DNA of 64,000 nt from Bacteroidota bacterium (GCA_016718035.1 JADKEK010000009.1:1-64000); one strand, 5' to 3'. Positions 16,975 to 26,780 are shown, counted from the stretch's first letter. Translations and numbers: made by a program. Notes: a model not told the origin generated them from the letters alone.

Positions 16975-18528
16975 ATGAAAACGCTGCTAACTTTTACCTT
17001 CCTCCTACTCCTTTTCCCATTCATTACCCTAAATGGACAAATACCTGGTGAATTTGACCCGGATTTTGGAACTGACGGTATTGTTACCACTACTGATAAT
17101 GACTATGAGAAGTCAAATGCCATCATCGTGCAACCAGATGGAAAAATATTAATTGCAGTCGAAAATAATGCACACTTTTCCGTATACCGATACAACACTG
17201 ATGGTTCTGTTGATTCTAGTTTTAATGAAAATGGATATACCTGGACCAATTTAGGTGTGCTAGATATACCATTAGATATTATCATGCAACCGGATAACAA
17301 AATAGTTGTTGCCGGTATAAGTGTTCCTTTTGGTGATCTGACTGAATTCGGAATTGTACGTTACAAACCGGATGGAACAAAAGATAGCAGTTTTAACGAT
17401 GATGGAAGACTTGCCTTCGCCTTCGATGACGACAGCGATTATAGTGGTGCTTATTCTATCGTAATACAACCGGATGGAAAAATAGTGTTAGGTGGAACTG
17501 TTTGGGGTGAATCAGGATATGATTTTGCATTAGCCCGATTAAATGCAGATGGAACTTTTGATGAAAGTTTTGATGATGATGGGAAGGTGGTAACTGATCT
17601 CGAAGAATCAGCATTTGACCTGATTTATGATATTGCGTTACAGGATGATGGAAAAATAGTTGCTGTTGGTGTTAATATGAGTGCAGCGGATAGTTTTGTA
17701 GTTGTAAGGTATTTACCCAATGGAACATTAGATCCAGCATTTGATGGAGATGGAAAAGCTTTTTACGACTTCGGCGGTTTAACCGGTGAAATATTAAATG
17801 ATGTATTGCTGCAACCGGATGGTAAAATACTTGTAGCCGGGGCGGTTAACAATGGCGTAACTAAGAACTTCGCATTGGTGCGATTGCTGGACGACGGGTC
17901 ACTGGATCTGGATTTTAATGGAACAGGATATAACATATCTTCATTTCCAGAAGAAAGTTACATTACGCAAATTGGTTTATTGTCAGATGGGAAAATTGTT
18001 GCAGCCGGGAAAACCTATGTGGGTTTTGATTTTCAAATTGCTATACTATCCTATACACAAGATGGAATGTTAGATAGTGATTTTAATGGAGATGGCAGAC
18101 TTCTCTTCGATATCGGAGAGCAGGATTGTTTTGCGAATGCACTGGCGGTTCAGGATGATGGTAAAATTTTAACTACAGGAAGTTATTTTGATGGCAGTCA
18201 TTTTGCTGGATTTATTGCAAGGGTTTTTTCGGTTCCTGCAGAAATTATTTCGGTAACTAATATAGATAATCCGTTATTTGAAATTTTTCCTAATCCAACT
18301 GATGGTAATCTATCAATTGTAATTGATAATCTTGAAAATTCAAGTTGTTTAATTGAATTAACAGATATTTATGGCAAACGAATTGAAATAATTGAAGATG
18401 CAATTTTAGCTCCCGGGAAAAATGAAATACATTTTACCTTTCCTGAATACCTAAGTACAGGAAATTATTTGCTGCATATCAATTCGGCTTCCAGTAGAAT
18501 TGTTTCGTTGGTGAGTTTAGTAAAATAA
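16975..18528 (+). CDS. Delta-60 repeat surface protein with T9SS sorting domain
   Basis: This 517-residue secreted protein has a signal peptide at residues 1-22 (MKTLLTFTFLLLLFPFITL). About eight delta-60 repeats of 50-55 residues follow (QPDGKIVVAG; RYxPDGTxDSSFNDDGR), predicted to form a beta-propeller-like array. The C-terminal T9SS type-A domain from about residue 440 has NPTDGNLSIVIDNLEN and a final GNYLLHINS...VSLVK. It would cross the outer membrane by T9SS and stay on the surface or be released. Ligand and function are unknown for the family. It is a paralogue of the broken gene at 15068. Confidence 0.85.
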   Translation: MKTLLTFTFLLLLFPFITLNGQIPGEFDPDFGTDGIVTTTDNDYEKSNAIIVQPDGKILIAVENNAHFSVYRYNTDGSVDSSFNENGYTWTNLGVLDIPLDIIMQPDNKIVVAGISVPFGDLTEFGIVRYKPDGTKDSSFNDDGRLAFAFDDDSDYSGAYSIVIQPDGKIVLGGTVWGESGYDFALARLNADGTFDESFDDDGKVVTDLEESAFDLIYDIALQDDGKIVAVGVNMSAADSFVVVRYLPNGTLDPAFDGDGKAFYDFGGLTGEILNDVLLQPDGKILVAGAVNNGVTKNFALVRLLDDGSLDLDFNGTGYNISSFPEESYITQIGLLSDGKIVAAGKTYVGFDFQIAILSYTQDGMLDSDFNGDGRLLFDIGEQDCFANALAVQDDGKILTTGSYFDGSHFAGFIARVFSVPAEIISVTNIDNPLFEIFPNPTDGNLSIVIDNLENSSCLIELTDIYGKRIEIIEDAILAPGKNEIHFTFPEYLSTGNYLLHINSASSRIVSLVSLVK

Positions 18529-18649
18529 ATAAACTACCAATTTATTTGCCGTAGTTGTTTCCAGTAACTTGGAAAGCAGTACCTTGGAATGTCCAAAAAT
18601 GAAATTTGTGGTTCTGCTTTTTGCAGGAAAAACATCAACCTTAATTATT

Positions 18650-19411
18650 TCAACTATGCTCCACAGTCACCCGCGAAGTATTTCTAGGGTCATATTTTAC
18701 GGTAATCATATTTCCGGGTTGAAATTTTGATACTGATTGTGTTGCAATTACGCCTTTGGCTTCAGCAAAAAACGGGGTTTGCAAGCCGGGGTAAATTTCA
18801 AGAAATAACATTACCATCGGGTTGTCGCCATTCACTTTTATATTTAGGTCGTAATAACCGACAACCTTTGCTTCTGCAGATATACCTGACAACAAAATTT
18901 CTTTATTTTCTTTATCTATTTGTCCAAGAATTTGCTGCAGGTCGTCTTCAAATTCATTTTTGGTATAACTCACATCGCCACCTGCACCGAATGATTCTAT
19001 TGCAATTTTTTGTTCATCTTGTGTATCCACACGAACCGTTACTAATTGTCCGGGACGCACATCACCAACTTGTAATCTGGAAATAACCATTTTTGTTTTT
19101 GTCTGATATGTTTTCCCGTATTTATCTTTCACTTCCACCAACATACCAACTTGTGGGTTGTTATTAATAGTGACATTCGTGTCCCAAACTTCCAATATTT
19201 TTCCAGAACGCTGTTCACCGGTTTTTAAAATGCGGTTTGCCGTAATCATAGGCCGGAAAAAAAACCAATAAATAAGAAAAAATATACCAATAAAAACAAA
19301 ACCAAAAATAGAACCCTCGACAGGCGCAGCCATAATGCCCACTGCCAAACCTGCTAGTCCGCCAATTAGTCCAATGGCCAACCCAATCCATCCAATTGTG
19401 CTCATTTTCAT
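18650..19411 (-). CDS. Hypothetical membrane protein, DUF3592-like
   Basis: This 253-residue protein has two membrane helices at about residues 6-26 (IGWIGLAIGLIGGLAGLAVGI) and 34-52 (GFVFIGIFFLIYWFFFRP). Two similar cytoplasmic or periplasmic beta domains follow; each has an RSGKILEVWDT- or EAKVVGYYDL-like strand, then a GQLVTVRVDTQD- or GNMITVKYDPRN-like end. The layout recalls DUF3592 proteins. The start at 19411 is MKMSTIGW; a second ATG lies two codons later. A degraded copy with an internal deletion lies at 13244-13660. Function unknown. Confidence 0.65.
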   Translation of the reverse strand: MKMSTIGWIGLAIGLIGGLAGLAVGIMAAPVEGSIFGFVFIGIFFLIYWFFFRPMITANRILKTGEQRSGKILEVWDTNVTINNNPQVGMLVEVKDKYGKTYQTKTKMVISRLQVGDVRPGQLVTVRVDTQDEQKIAIESFGAGGDVSYTKNEFEDDLQQILGQIDKENKEILLSGISAEAKVVGYYDLNIKVNGDNPMVMLFLEIYPGLQTPFFAEAKGVIATQSVSKFQPGNMITVKYDPRNTSRVTVEHS

Positions 19412-19789
19412 AATATGTGATTTTACTGGAAAGATAAAAAATTTATGGGAATGAATGATGGGCTTATAACCTGTATTTTTGATATTATTCCCAACTAATT
19501 AATTATGCTTATTTTTAAAAGGTGATTAATTTATTAATTGCATGTTAAAATCACGAAATACTGATACGCACGTGGTGTTTATTCTTTGAAGGTAGCCTTC
19601 GGTATTTTTCAATTCTTCAAAAGTTAGTATTTAACTAATAACCAATGAAAAATCTGCTTTTTATTTTAAAAATCCTTAACAATTTTCATCCACAGCATTT
19701 ATGCCCAATTTCTTTTAAATTGAATCTCATACACAAAAAAAAAGCAACCATTCACATGATCGCTTTTAATATATAATTAGCCGTAATAT
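19412..19789. other. Intergenic stretch with one weak hairpin
   Basis: No gene is visible in this 378-bp gap. Near its right end (19736-19768) a minus-strand hairpin AAGCGATC/GGTTGCTT runs into T9. This could terminate the haemoglobin operon that ends at 19790. Confidence 0.45.
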
Positions 19790-20360
19790 TTACATTTGAA
19801 CGATGTCGGCTCTGGTGGTTTCGAGCAGTTCCACGAGGTCGTTGATGAGTTCGGTGTCAGTTACACCGTTTTGGGGATAATCCGATGGCGATGTCGCCTA
19901 TGAATGCATCAAAATCGGCATCGGTGGCGGCCATGCCCATACGTGAGTTTGTTGCAGGATCATGTGCATCAACCATATTTAAACCGATGTAGGCATAATC
20001 AGGATTTGTTGCTCCTGTTGCTGAACATAAAAAGTCAGTGAAATTATCGCTTAATGCAGTGAGGCCTGAAAAATCACCACCTGTGACTTCTCCTAATAAT
20101 ACCGGAAAAAATGCTGCCATTTCAGGGTCTGCTGCAATTACAAATATTGAAGAGTCCACTACTGAACGGAGTGTTAATCTTCCGGCTTCAATCATGGTTC
20201 CAGGTGCTGCTGGGTCATCAACCATTGTTGTTCCTCCAACTCTGGTATATAATGTTGGTGTTACCGGGTTTGGGTCCGGTGTTTCTTCTTCCTTGCAGGA
20301 AGTATAAAATAAAGTGGCAGCCATTGCGAGTACCACTAAATACATTTTGTTCTTAATCAT
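19790..20360 (-). CDS. Truncated haemoglobin (group I-like) lipoprotein, one frameshift
   Basis: The N-terminus is a lipoprotein signal (MIKNKMYLVVLAMAATLFYT-SC, Cys22). The body matches group I truncated haemoglobins: LYTRVGG at the start, then FVIAADPEMAAFFP (A/B helices), a TDFLCSATG segment and MVDAHDPATNSRMGMAATDA, where the His is the probable proximal haem ligand. The plain frame stops at 19857. Removing one C from the CC at 19882-19883 continues it as DYPQNGVTDTELINDLVELL to a stop at 19790, the normal helical end. That gives about 189 residues. A periplasmic or outer-membrane-tethered haemoglobin could bind O2 or NO. It lies 30 bp after a membrane protein gene and is probably co-transcribed with it. 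Confidence 0.72.
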
Positions 20361-20390
20361 AATTGTAGATTTAGGTTAGTATTTGTTGAA

Positions 20391-20834
20391 TTAAAAAATT
20401 GAAAATAATTTCTGATACACCAGCAATAATCCGCTTTGTGCTTTGCCACTCATTGCCGGACAACCTTTCATTTTGTCTTCCTCAGCAACAATATATCTTT
20501 CTGCGGGAACCGTATTTCTTGTATTAAATGAAGTAAATATTTTATCAGCACTTTGTTCTGTATTGTAAAATGAATACACCAAAATCTGATCTTCGATATT
20601 AAAATATGTTTTTTGAACACCGGGAACCTGTTTTAATTTAGTTTGCAAATCGGCAGCTTGAACTGAATCAATTGGTTGTTTAAAATCTATTCTGCCCAAT
20701 TGTAATTGCGGAGCATTACGTTGATTCTGATAAAAATTATCGGTAACATAATACAGGTGTATGCCTAATGCAAGAAATAATAGCACGGCAACTGATGCTG
20801 TAATCAAAGTCCATTTGATAATTTTCTGCTTCAT
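20391..20834 (-). CDS. Membrane-anchored protein with an HMA-like fold
   Basis: This 147-residue protein has one membrane helix near the N-terminus (LITASVAVLLFLALGIHLYY). A domain follows whose LQTKLKQVPGVQKTYFNIED and QILVYSFYNTEQSADKIF pattern resembles the beta-alpha-beta of heavy-metal-associated domains, but without the CxxC metal site. A KGCPAM motif lies near the C-terminus. It precedes the haemoglobin lipoprotein by 30 bp. It may be a membrane partner of it in metal or redox handling; this is inference from the operon. Confidence 0.6.
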   Translation of the reverse strand: MKQKIIKWTLITASVAVLLFLALGIHLYYVTDNFYQNQRNAPQLQLGRIDFKQPIDSVQAADLQTKLKQVPGVQKTYFNIEDQILVYSFYNTEQSADKIFTSFNTRNTVPAERYIVAEEDKMKGCPAMSGKAQSGLLLVYQKLFSIF

Positions 20835-21210
20835 TTTGTTTGTTTTTACTACTTACGTAAACAAACCATTATTGGATTTTAAACACGACTAAAAAATGAA
20901 AATTGTAGTGTAAATGTCTTTTTGCAGATGCATGAACAGGCTAAGACTCCATTGCGTTAGGGGTTGTAGCGGAAACCCCCTTTGTCCGCCTCGGAAAAGG
21001 GGTTGCAGCGGAAAACCCGGTGCCGCAATACTGCATGATATTAGGATGATAAATTGCACTGCGGCAAACGCCAGAGATGAGCAATGAGGAATGAGGGATG
21101 ATTGGTGTTGAGTTAATGTCTAAGACCATAAGCAGCTCGATGATACACAGCAGAATTTTCAGCCGATGAATACCATCATTTTCCTAAATTTACAGCCATA
21201 AACTTCAACT
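20835..21210. other. Intergenic stretch with REP-like hairpins
   Basis: No gene is visible. Two tandem hairpins, GGGGTT/AACCCC around GTAGCGGA (20961-20979) and a similar GGGGTT/AACCC around GCAGCGGA (21000-21017), flank a TCCGCC/GGA segment. Relatives with the core TTG(T/C)AGCGGAAA appear at about 39807 and 39918, so this is a dispersed REP-like element. Confidence 0.5.
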
Positions 21211-22815
21211 TTGAAATTTTTAACCGGCAATATTTCCCCTCGTTTTGCGATAGGTATCGTAGTGACAATATTTATTGCTGTATTGATGTTTATGCATCCT
21301 TCGTACGAAACCAGTGACGACACCATGATGAATTATATTGCTGCAGGCACATTGAATGGAGAGCCTTCGCAATATCTGGTGTTTTCGAATTATCTGGAAG
21401 GGGTCTTTCTAAAATGGTTGTTTATCCGGTTTCCGGGCATTAATTGGTACCCCCTGTTTTTATATATTATTCAACTGTTGGCTTTTGTGCAAATTACCTA
21501 TGTGCTGAATAAAGCAAATGGCTCAAGATTGTTTTTCGGGTTGTATCTACTGAAATATGCCATATTTGTAGTGTATGTAATTATTAATCTTCAATTTACT
21601 TCCACTGCCTTTTTAGCGGGTATTGCCGGGTTATTAACCCTCTTGCACTTCATTAAAAATAATAATACCAAACCTTTATCCATTTTAAAAATGGCGGGCT
21701 TTTTATTGTTATGTGTCCTCGTGCGTTGGGAAAGTTATGTGGGATTATTAGTTATAACAGCACCCGTTTTAGTCTATCATTTTCGCAAGCCTGTGTTTTC
21801 AAAAAAACATTTTATTTATGGTGTTACTTTATTATTTCCTTTACTGCTCATTTATTTAAATCTGCAGTTTTATGAATCCATATCATCTACTCATAACTAT
21901 ATCAATTATCAGCTATCAACACATAAAATTTTGGATTATGATAGTGAAATGGCAACAAGCAGCTTACAACAAGTTGACTTAACAACTACCGATTACAAGT
22001 TGTTAAACACCTACTTTTGGGCAGATGATAAGGTGTTTACGCAGGAAAAAATCGTACAACTTGCCGGCTTAAAATCCAATGTGTTGGATTTACCTAAGGG
22101 AGCTGATGTATTAGTAAATTATGCTACATCGTTTTTATTTTATGGGGCATTGTTGGTATTTATTGGGTTTTGTTTTTTATTCGCTAATGCGGGACAAAGA
22201 AAAAAAATTATTGTTTATACCGTTTTTATCCATATCCTATTATTATTGCTGGCAAGCTACCTCAAACTTCCTTTGCGTTTGTATTTACCATTGTGTTTTA
22301 CCGTGGTGATGATGATTTTATACGAGGTAAGTAACCATATACAAATAACTAATTTATCTGTAAAAAGTAAAGTGGTAGGTTTACTGTTAGTTGTATTTGC
22401 AATTATGCAAACCGGGATCAATCGCAATATTAGTAATTATCATAAGGAGCTGACTGCTAAAAATGAAAATGCTATTAATTGGGTGGAGTTACATCCTGAA
22501 ACATTATTTATTGATATCGATTATTCTGATCAGTTGCATCGGCCTTCGTTGTTTCTTGCTGCTCCGAGGATAAAAGGGAATAATTTAATAGATGGGGCTT
22601 CTTTTATTTATACGCCTACTTACCATAGTTTATTGGCGAAAAATAATATTCAAAACCTTACAATAGATATTGTGGGCAGACCTGCGGTTTTTATTAGTAA
22701 TGATGCGCAGTTTTATAGTAATTACCGACAGTTTATGAGGGAGCATTATGGTGTGGAATGTGGGTTTGTGCCTTATATAGGGTTGGAAGATGCGTTGGAA
22801 ATAGTTTGGAGGTAG
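21211..22815 (+). CDS. Polytopic membrane protein, GT-C glycosyltransferase-like
   Basis: This 534-residue protein has about ten to twelve membrane helices over the first 410 residues and a soluble C-terminal tail of about 120 residues. After the first helix comes YETSDDTMMNYIAAG, an acidic pair in the first external loop as in GT-C lipid-linked sugar transferases, where such Asp residues are catalytic. The family is not identified beyond that. The start is TTG at 21211; no ATG fits before the first helix. It stands alone between an intergenic REP-like element and the convergent surface-protein gene. Confidence 0.6.
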   Translation: MKFLTGNISPRFAIGIVVTIFIAVLMFMHPSYETSDDTMMNYIAAGTLNGEPSQYLVFSNYLEGVFLKWLFIRFPGINWYPLFLYIIQLLAFVQITYVLNKANGSRLFFGLYLLKYAIFVVYVIINLQFTSTAFLAGIAGLLTLLHFIKNNNTKPLSILKMAGFLLLCVLVRWESYVGLLVITAPVLVYHFRKPVFSKKHFIYGVTLLFPLLLIYLNLQFYESISSTHNYINYQLSTHKILDYDSEMATSSLQQVDLTTTDYKLLNTYFWADDKVFTQEKIVQLAGLKSNVLDLPKGADVLVNYATSFLFYGALLVFIGFCFLFANAGQRKKIIVYTVFIHILLLLLASYLKLPLRLYLPLCFTVVMMILYEVSNHIQITNLSVKSKVVGLLLVVFAIMQTGINRNISNYHKELTAKNENAINWVELHPETLFIDIDYSDQLHRPSLFLAAPRIKGNNLIDGASFIYTPTYHSLLAKNNIQNLTIDIVGRPAVFISNDAQFYSNYRQFMREHYGVECGFVPYIGLEDALEIVWR

Positions 22816-22874
22816 ATGTTGGTGTTTTTTTTGCCGGGAAGGCGGGATGGCGGGAAGTTTCGGGGAGGTTTAAT

Positions 22875-22905
22875 AAAAAAGCCGCTGATATGGATATCAG
22901 CGGCT
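22875..22905 (-). terminator. Terminator of the four-repeat surface protein gene
   Basis: The 12-bp stem AGCCGCTGATAT (22880-22891) / ATATCAGCGGCT (22894-22905) is followed on the minus strand by T6. It is correctly oriented 20 bp after the stop of the gene ending at 22926. Confidence 0.8.
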
Positions 22906-22925
22906 GTGTGAAATGGATTTTATTA

Positions 22926-25868
22926 TTAGTGTTGAACTATAATTTGTCCGTTTACGGTATGTTCACCGGAAGTTAATTTTACCATATAAATTCCTGAACC
23001 TAACGATTCGATATTTATTTGTTTTACTAAAGTTGATGTATTTAATACCAATTGTTCGGTATAAACAACCTGACCTGTAGTGTTATAAATTTCGAAAGTT
23101 GCAGCTTCGCCGCTCATTAAACTCATTAATTCGATGGTAACATTATTATTCGCAGGAACAGGATAAACCTGAATTGCCATTCCTGTTGCAGCTAATGTTT
23201 CGATATTGATTAAACCTTCGTCGATTAATTCATCACAATCGTCGTCTTTGTTATTCAATACTTCAATAGCTCCCGGATAAATATCAGGATTTGTATCATC
23301 ACAATCCAAATTATTTTCTACATAACCTGTTGGTGCATCACCAGCTACAGTTATTGATACATCTGCATTACCATAAGTATCACTATCTGCATCCTGATAA
23401 TAGGTATTTAAATCTGTAGGATCCATTGGCATTAAAGCAACATCATCGAGATAATATCGGTTGAGTGCGTCAATAGAATAAAAATCAACACCACCCATGT
23501 TTCCTTCATATATTTCACTAAGAATTACAGTACCATTAAGTTTAATTTCAATAGTATTTGCATCCATGTCGATAATATGTTCAATAAGGAACCATGCGTC
23601 CGGAGGGTAAGTAAATGTTAATTCAGCGGGAACAGTAATTTCACCTTCACCAGGTGTAGCTAATCCAAAATATAATTCTGCATTCCATGCAACACCAGGA
23701 ACTTCAGTTTCCTGAATATTGTAATAAGCATGACTACCAGATGGCACATACATATTCCAATATAAATTATATTTTCCTGATGATAAGTTACCTAATTTTA
23801 AAATAACATCAGTAACACCACCTTCAGGAATTAATGCAGAATTTGGTGCAGATGCTGCAAAATCTGAGCTCACTAAACCATCTTCAGCACCACCTTCAGT
23901 GCCACTCCAAGTACTCCACCAGTCCGCATTCGGACCTAAAGCACCTTCTTCATAAGTATCCATATTATCACAGAATACAGCTCCCGGAACATCACATGGT
24001 TCAGCTACAACAACTTCTTCTTCGATATATAAAATATCATCTAAATAATACGTGTTAGATGCAGACCATGAGAAACAGTCTACACTACCTAAACTTCCTG
24101 TATAAGCAGCATCTAATACCATAACACCATCAATATATACTTTGATGTTATCTGCATCAAGGTCTACAATATGTTCTACCAAAAACCATTCGTCTACAGG
24201 ATAAGTAAATGTTGGTCCTGCAGCAGGTACAGTAAATTCGCCCTGGCCTTCAGTAACATCTCCAAAATATAATTCTAAATTCCATGCAATACCTGCAACT
24301 TCAGATTCCTGAATATTGTAATACGCAGTTTTTCCTGAAGGAATATACATTTGCCATTCCAAACGTTTAATACCTGTTGTCATATTATCTAATAATAATA
24401 ATGCATCGGTAGTACCTGTTCCTGGAATTAATACTGAATTATCTCCTGAAAAAGCATAATCATCGGAAACAATTCCATCTTCAGCGCCGCCTTCAACACC
24501 ACTCCAGGTACTCCACCAATCGGCATAAGGGCCAACAGCATCACCTGCAGTATAAGTATCTATATTATCGCAGAAAATTGCACCGGGAATAGCACAAGGC
24601 TCAACCACTACAACTTCTTCTTCGATATATAAAATATCATCTAAATAATACGTGTTAGATGCAGACCATGAGAAACAGTCTACACTTCCTAAACTTCCTG
24701 TATAAGCAGCATCTAATACCATAACACCATCAATATATACTTTGATATTATCGGCATCGAGGTCTACAATATGTTCTACTAAAAACCATTCATCTACAGG
24801 ATAAGTAAATGTTGGTCCTGCAGCAGGAACAGTAAATTCACCCTGACCTTCAGTAATATCTCCAAAATATAATTCTAAATTCCATGCAATACCTGCAACT
24901 TCAGATTCCTGAATATTATAATATGCAGTCTTACCTGAAGGAATATACATTTGCCATTCCAAACGTTTAATACCTGTTGTCATATTATCTAATAATAATA
25001 ATGCATCGGTAGTACCTGTTCCCGGAATTAATACTGAATTATCTCCTGAAAAAGCATAAGCGTCAGAAACAATTCCATCTTCAGCGCCACCTTCAACACC
25101 ACTCCAGGTACTCCACCAATCGGCATATGGGCCAACGGCATCACCTGCTGTGTAAGTATCAATATTATCACAGAAAATTGCACCCGGAATAGCACATGCA
25201 GCCGCAGGTAATTCTTCCATTAATACAACATCATCGATATAACATTTATTATTTGCAGCAGCTGAGTAGAAGTCGATAGCACCAATGCTACCTAAATATT
25301 CATATTCCAAAACAAGCACGCCATCATAATAAATTTCCATGGTATTGGCATCGAGGTCAATAATATGTTCTGCCTCAAACCATTCACCAACCGGATAAGT
25401 AAAAGTAGCTGTAGTTGGAGCAATAATATCTCCGGTTCCTGAAGTTACATTACCGAAATATACTTCCAAATTCCAGGCAACACCGGGTGTTTCAGATTCC
25501 TGAATATTGTAATATCCGATTTTAGTATCGGGAATATACATTTGCCAGGTAAGATGATATTTTCCGGTAGTTAAATTGCCTAATTTCAGGATGGCATCAG
25601 TGGTTCCTCCCTCAGGAATAAGCGCAGAATTTGCGCCTGAATAAGCAAAGTCGGCACTAACCAAAGCATCCTCAGAGCCACCTTCTGTACCACTCCATGT
25701 GGTCCACCAGGAAGCCCCCGGCCCTAAAGCCTCACCTGCCGTGTAGGCATCAAAATTATCACATAACGCAGCTCCGGCCACCATACAAGGCGGATCTATT
25801 TGAGCATACAAGGCGCTGCCGCTTAGCAGCATCGCAACAGTTAAACTTTTTAAGTAGCATTTATTCAT
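22926..25868 (-). CDS. Large T9SS surface protein with four concanavalin-like repeats and a MopE motif
   Basis: This 980-residue protein has a signal peptide at 1-22. Four repeats of about 200 residues follow (starting near 29, 224, 424 and 624), each opening with a CxxxGAxxCDNxDTYxxG motif, then WWSTWSG.EGGAEDG, YYNIQESE, YFGDxTEGQGE, FLVEHIVDLDAD and a closing YYLDD. The fold suggested is a concanavalin A/LamG-type sandwich. Then comes a MopE-like Asp-rich metal-binding motif (YYQDADSDTYGN; LDCDDTNPDIYPGA; DDDCDELIDEG) and a T9SS type-A sorting domain. Repeats 2 and 3 are nearly identical even in DNA. It is probably a calcium-stabilised adhesin or carbohydrate binder; the ligand is unknown. 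Confidence 0.82.
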   Translation of the reverse strand: MNKCYLKSLTVAMLLSGSALYAQIDPPCMVAGAALCDNFDAYTAGEALGPGASWWTTWSGTEGGSEDALVSADFAYSGANSALIPEGGTTDAILKLGNLTTGKYHLTWQMYIPDTKIGYYNIQESETPGVAWNLEVYFGNVTSGTGDIIAPTTATFTYPVGEWFEAEHIIDLDANTMEIYYDGVLVLEYEYLGSIGAIDFYSAAANNKCYIDDVVLMEELPAAACAIPGAIFCDNIDTYTAGDAVGPYADWWSTWSGVEGGAEDGIVSDAYAFSGDNSVLIPGTGTTDALLLLDNMTTGIKRLEWQMYIPSGKTAYYNIQESEVAGIAWNLELYFGDITEGQGEFTVPAAGPTFTYPVDEWFLVEHIVDLDADNIKVYIDGVMVLDAAYTGSLGSVDCFSWSASNTYYLDDILYIEEEVVVVEPCAIPGAIFCDNIDTYTAGDAVGPYADWWSTWSGVEGGAEDGIVSDDYAFSGDNSVLIPGTGTTDALLLLDNMTTGIKRLEWQMYIPSGKTAYYNIQESEVAGIAWNLELYFGDVTEGQGEFTVPAAGPTFTYPVDEWFLVEHIVDLDADNIKVYIDGVMVLDAAYTGSLGSVDCFSWSASNTYYLDDILYIEEEVVVAEPCDVPGAVFCDNMDTYEEGALGPNADWWSTWSGTEGGAEDGLVSSDFAASAPNSALIPEGGVTDVILKLGNLSSGKYNLYWNMYVPSGSHAYYNIQETEVPGVAWNAELYFGLATPGEGEITVPAELTFTYPPDAWFLIEHIIDMDANTIEIKLNGTVILSEIYEGNMGGVDFYSIDALNRYYLDDVALMPMDPTDLNTYYQDADSDTYGNADVSITVAGDAPTGYVENNLDCDDTNPDIYPGAIEVLNNKDDDCDELIDEGLINIETLAATGMAIQVYPVPANNNVTIELMSLMSGEAATFEIYNTTGQVVYTEQLVLNTSTLVKQINIESLGSGIYMVKLTSGEHTVNGQIIVQH
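24007..25206 (-). repeat. Two nearly identical 600-bp tandem repeats inside the surface protein gene
   Basis: The sequence starting CAACTTCTTCTTCGATATAT at 24011 recurs at 24611, exactly 600 bp on. The match continues with few changes for the whole unit, so repeats 2 and 3 are a recent in-frame duplication of 200 codons. The outer repeats are much more diverged. Confidence 0.85.
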
Positions 25869-26078
25869 AAACGTGGATTTTAGTTAAAAATAACAAAAAA
25901 ATGACAAAAAGTTAATGGATGTTAAAAATTTTGGGCGGATTTTGCATTTTTTGCATGCCAAATCAGCATTTTTGTGTGGTGAAAGCAACAATTTTTGTCC
26001 TACTTTTACAGTTATTATATTTAGCATACCTTTTGATTAGATAGATTGATGCGTCCAATATCCCAATTTTTCAGACAG

Positions 26079-26744
26079 ATGAAACTCAAAATTGTCAGCT
26101 TATTATTATTATTTAAAGTACAAAGTGATGTCGCTGCACAACCAAGTGCCAGCAATTTTGAGCCGGAAATAAACTATTACCGCCACGCAGATGACACCAC
26201 CAAAATTCCTGCACAACCCATCGTATTTTTAGGCAGCTCGTCAATAAAAAATTGGATTGGTTTGGACAGTTCTTTTACCGGTTATCCGGTATTAAACAGA
26301 GGCTTTGGCGGGTCAACATTAAAAGACCAGATTTATTATGCTAACGACATTGCATTAAAACATAATGCTAAACAATTTGTGATTTATTGCGGTGAAAATG
26401 ATTTTGCGAATGAATCGAATATTACGCCTGAACAAGTTTTTGAACGATTTAAAACATTTTATACATTAATTAGAAATAAATATCCTGAAACACCTATTGT
26501 TTATATAGGATTAAAACCTAGTCCCGCCAAATTAAAAATGATGAGCAAAATATTTGCTTATAATCAATTGGTAAAAGATTTTATTGCAACAGAAAAAAAT
26601 ATCGTATATGCAGATGTATTTTCTCCCATGTTGATGCCCGACGGACAACCAGACAGTGGATTGTTTTTTGATGATAAATTACACATGAACAGAAAGGGAT
26701 ATCGGTTATGGACAGAGATTGTCAAGCCGTTATTACTATCATAA
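26079..26744 (+). CDS. SGNH/GDSL-family hydrolase, secreted
   Basis: This is an esterase or lipase-like SGNH hydrolase. The blocks are clear: FLGSSSIKNW (nucleophile Ser), NRGFGGSTLKD (Gly), YCGENDFAN (Asn, block III) and DDKLHMNRKGY (Asp/His of the triad). I chose the ATG at 26079 because MKLKIVSLLLLFKVQSDVAA gives a signal peptide; an upstream ATG at 26046 adds 11 residues. The 222 residues suit a single SGNH domain. It likely deacylates a sugar or lipid in the periplasm; the substrate is unknown. It converges with the dehydrogenase gene across a shared terminator. Confidence 0.85.
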   Translation: MKLKIVSLLLLFKVQSDVAAQPSASNFEPEINYYRHADDTTKIPAQPIVFLGSSSIKNWIGLDSSFTGYPVLNRGFGGSTLKDQIYYANDIALKHNAKQFVIYCGENDFANESNITPEQVFERFKTFYTLIRNKYPETPIVYIGLKPSPAKLKMMSKIFAYNQLVKDFIATEKNIVYADVFSPMLMPDGQPDSGLFFDDKLHMNRKGYRLWTEIVKPLLLS

Positions 26745-26780
26745 AAAAAACCGCGCTGCAAGTTGTAGCGCGGTTTTTTT
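26744..26780. terminator. Bidirectional terminator
   Basis: AAAAAACCGCGCT (26744-26756) pairs with AGCGCGGTTTTTT (26767-26779) between two convergent genes, with A/T runs on both sides. Confidence 0.85.
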
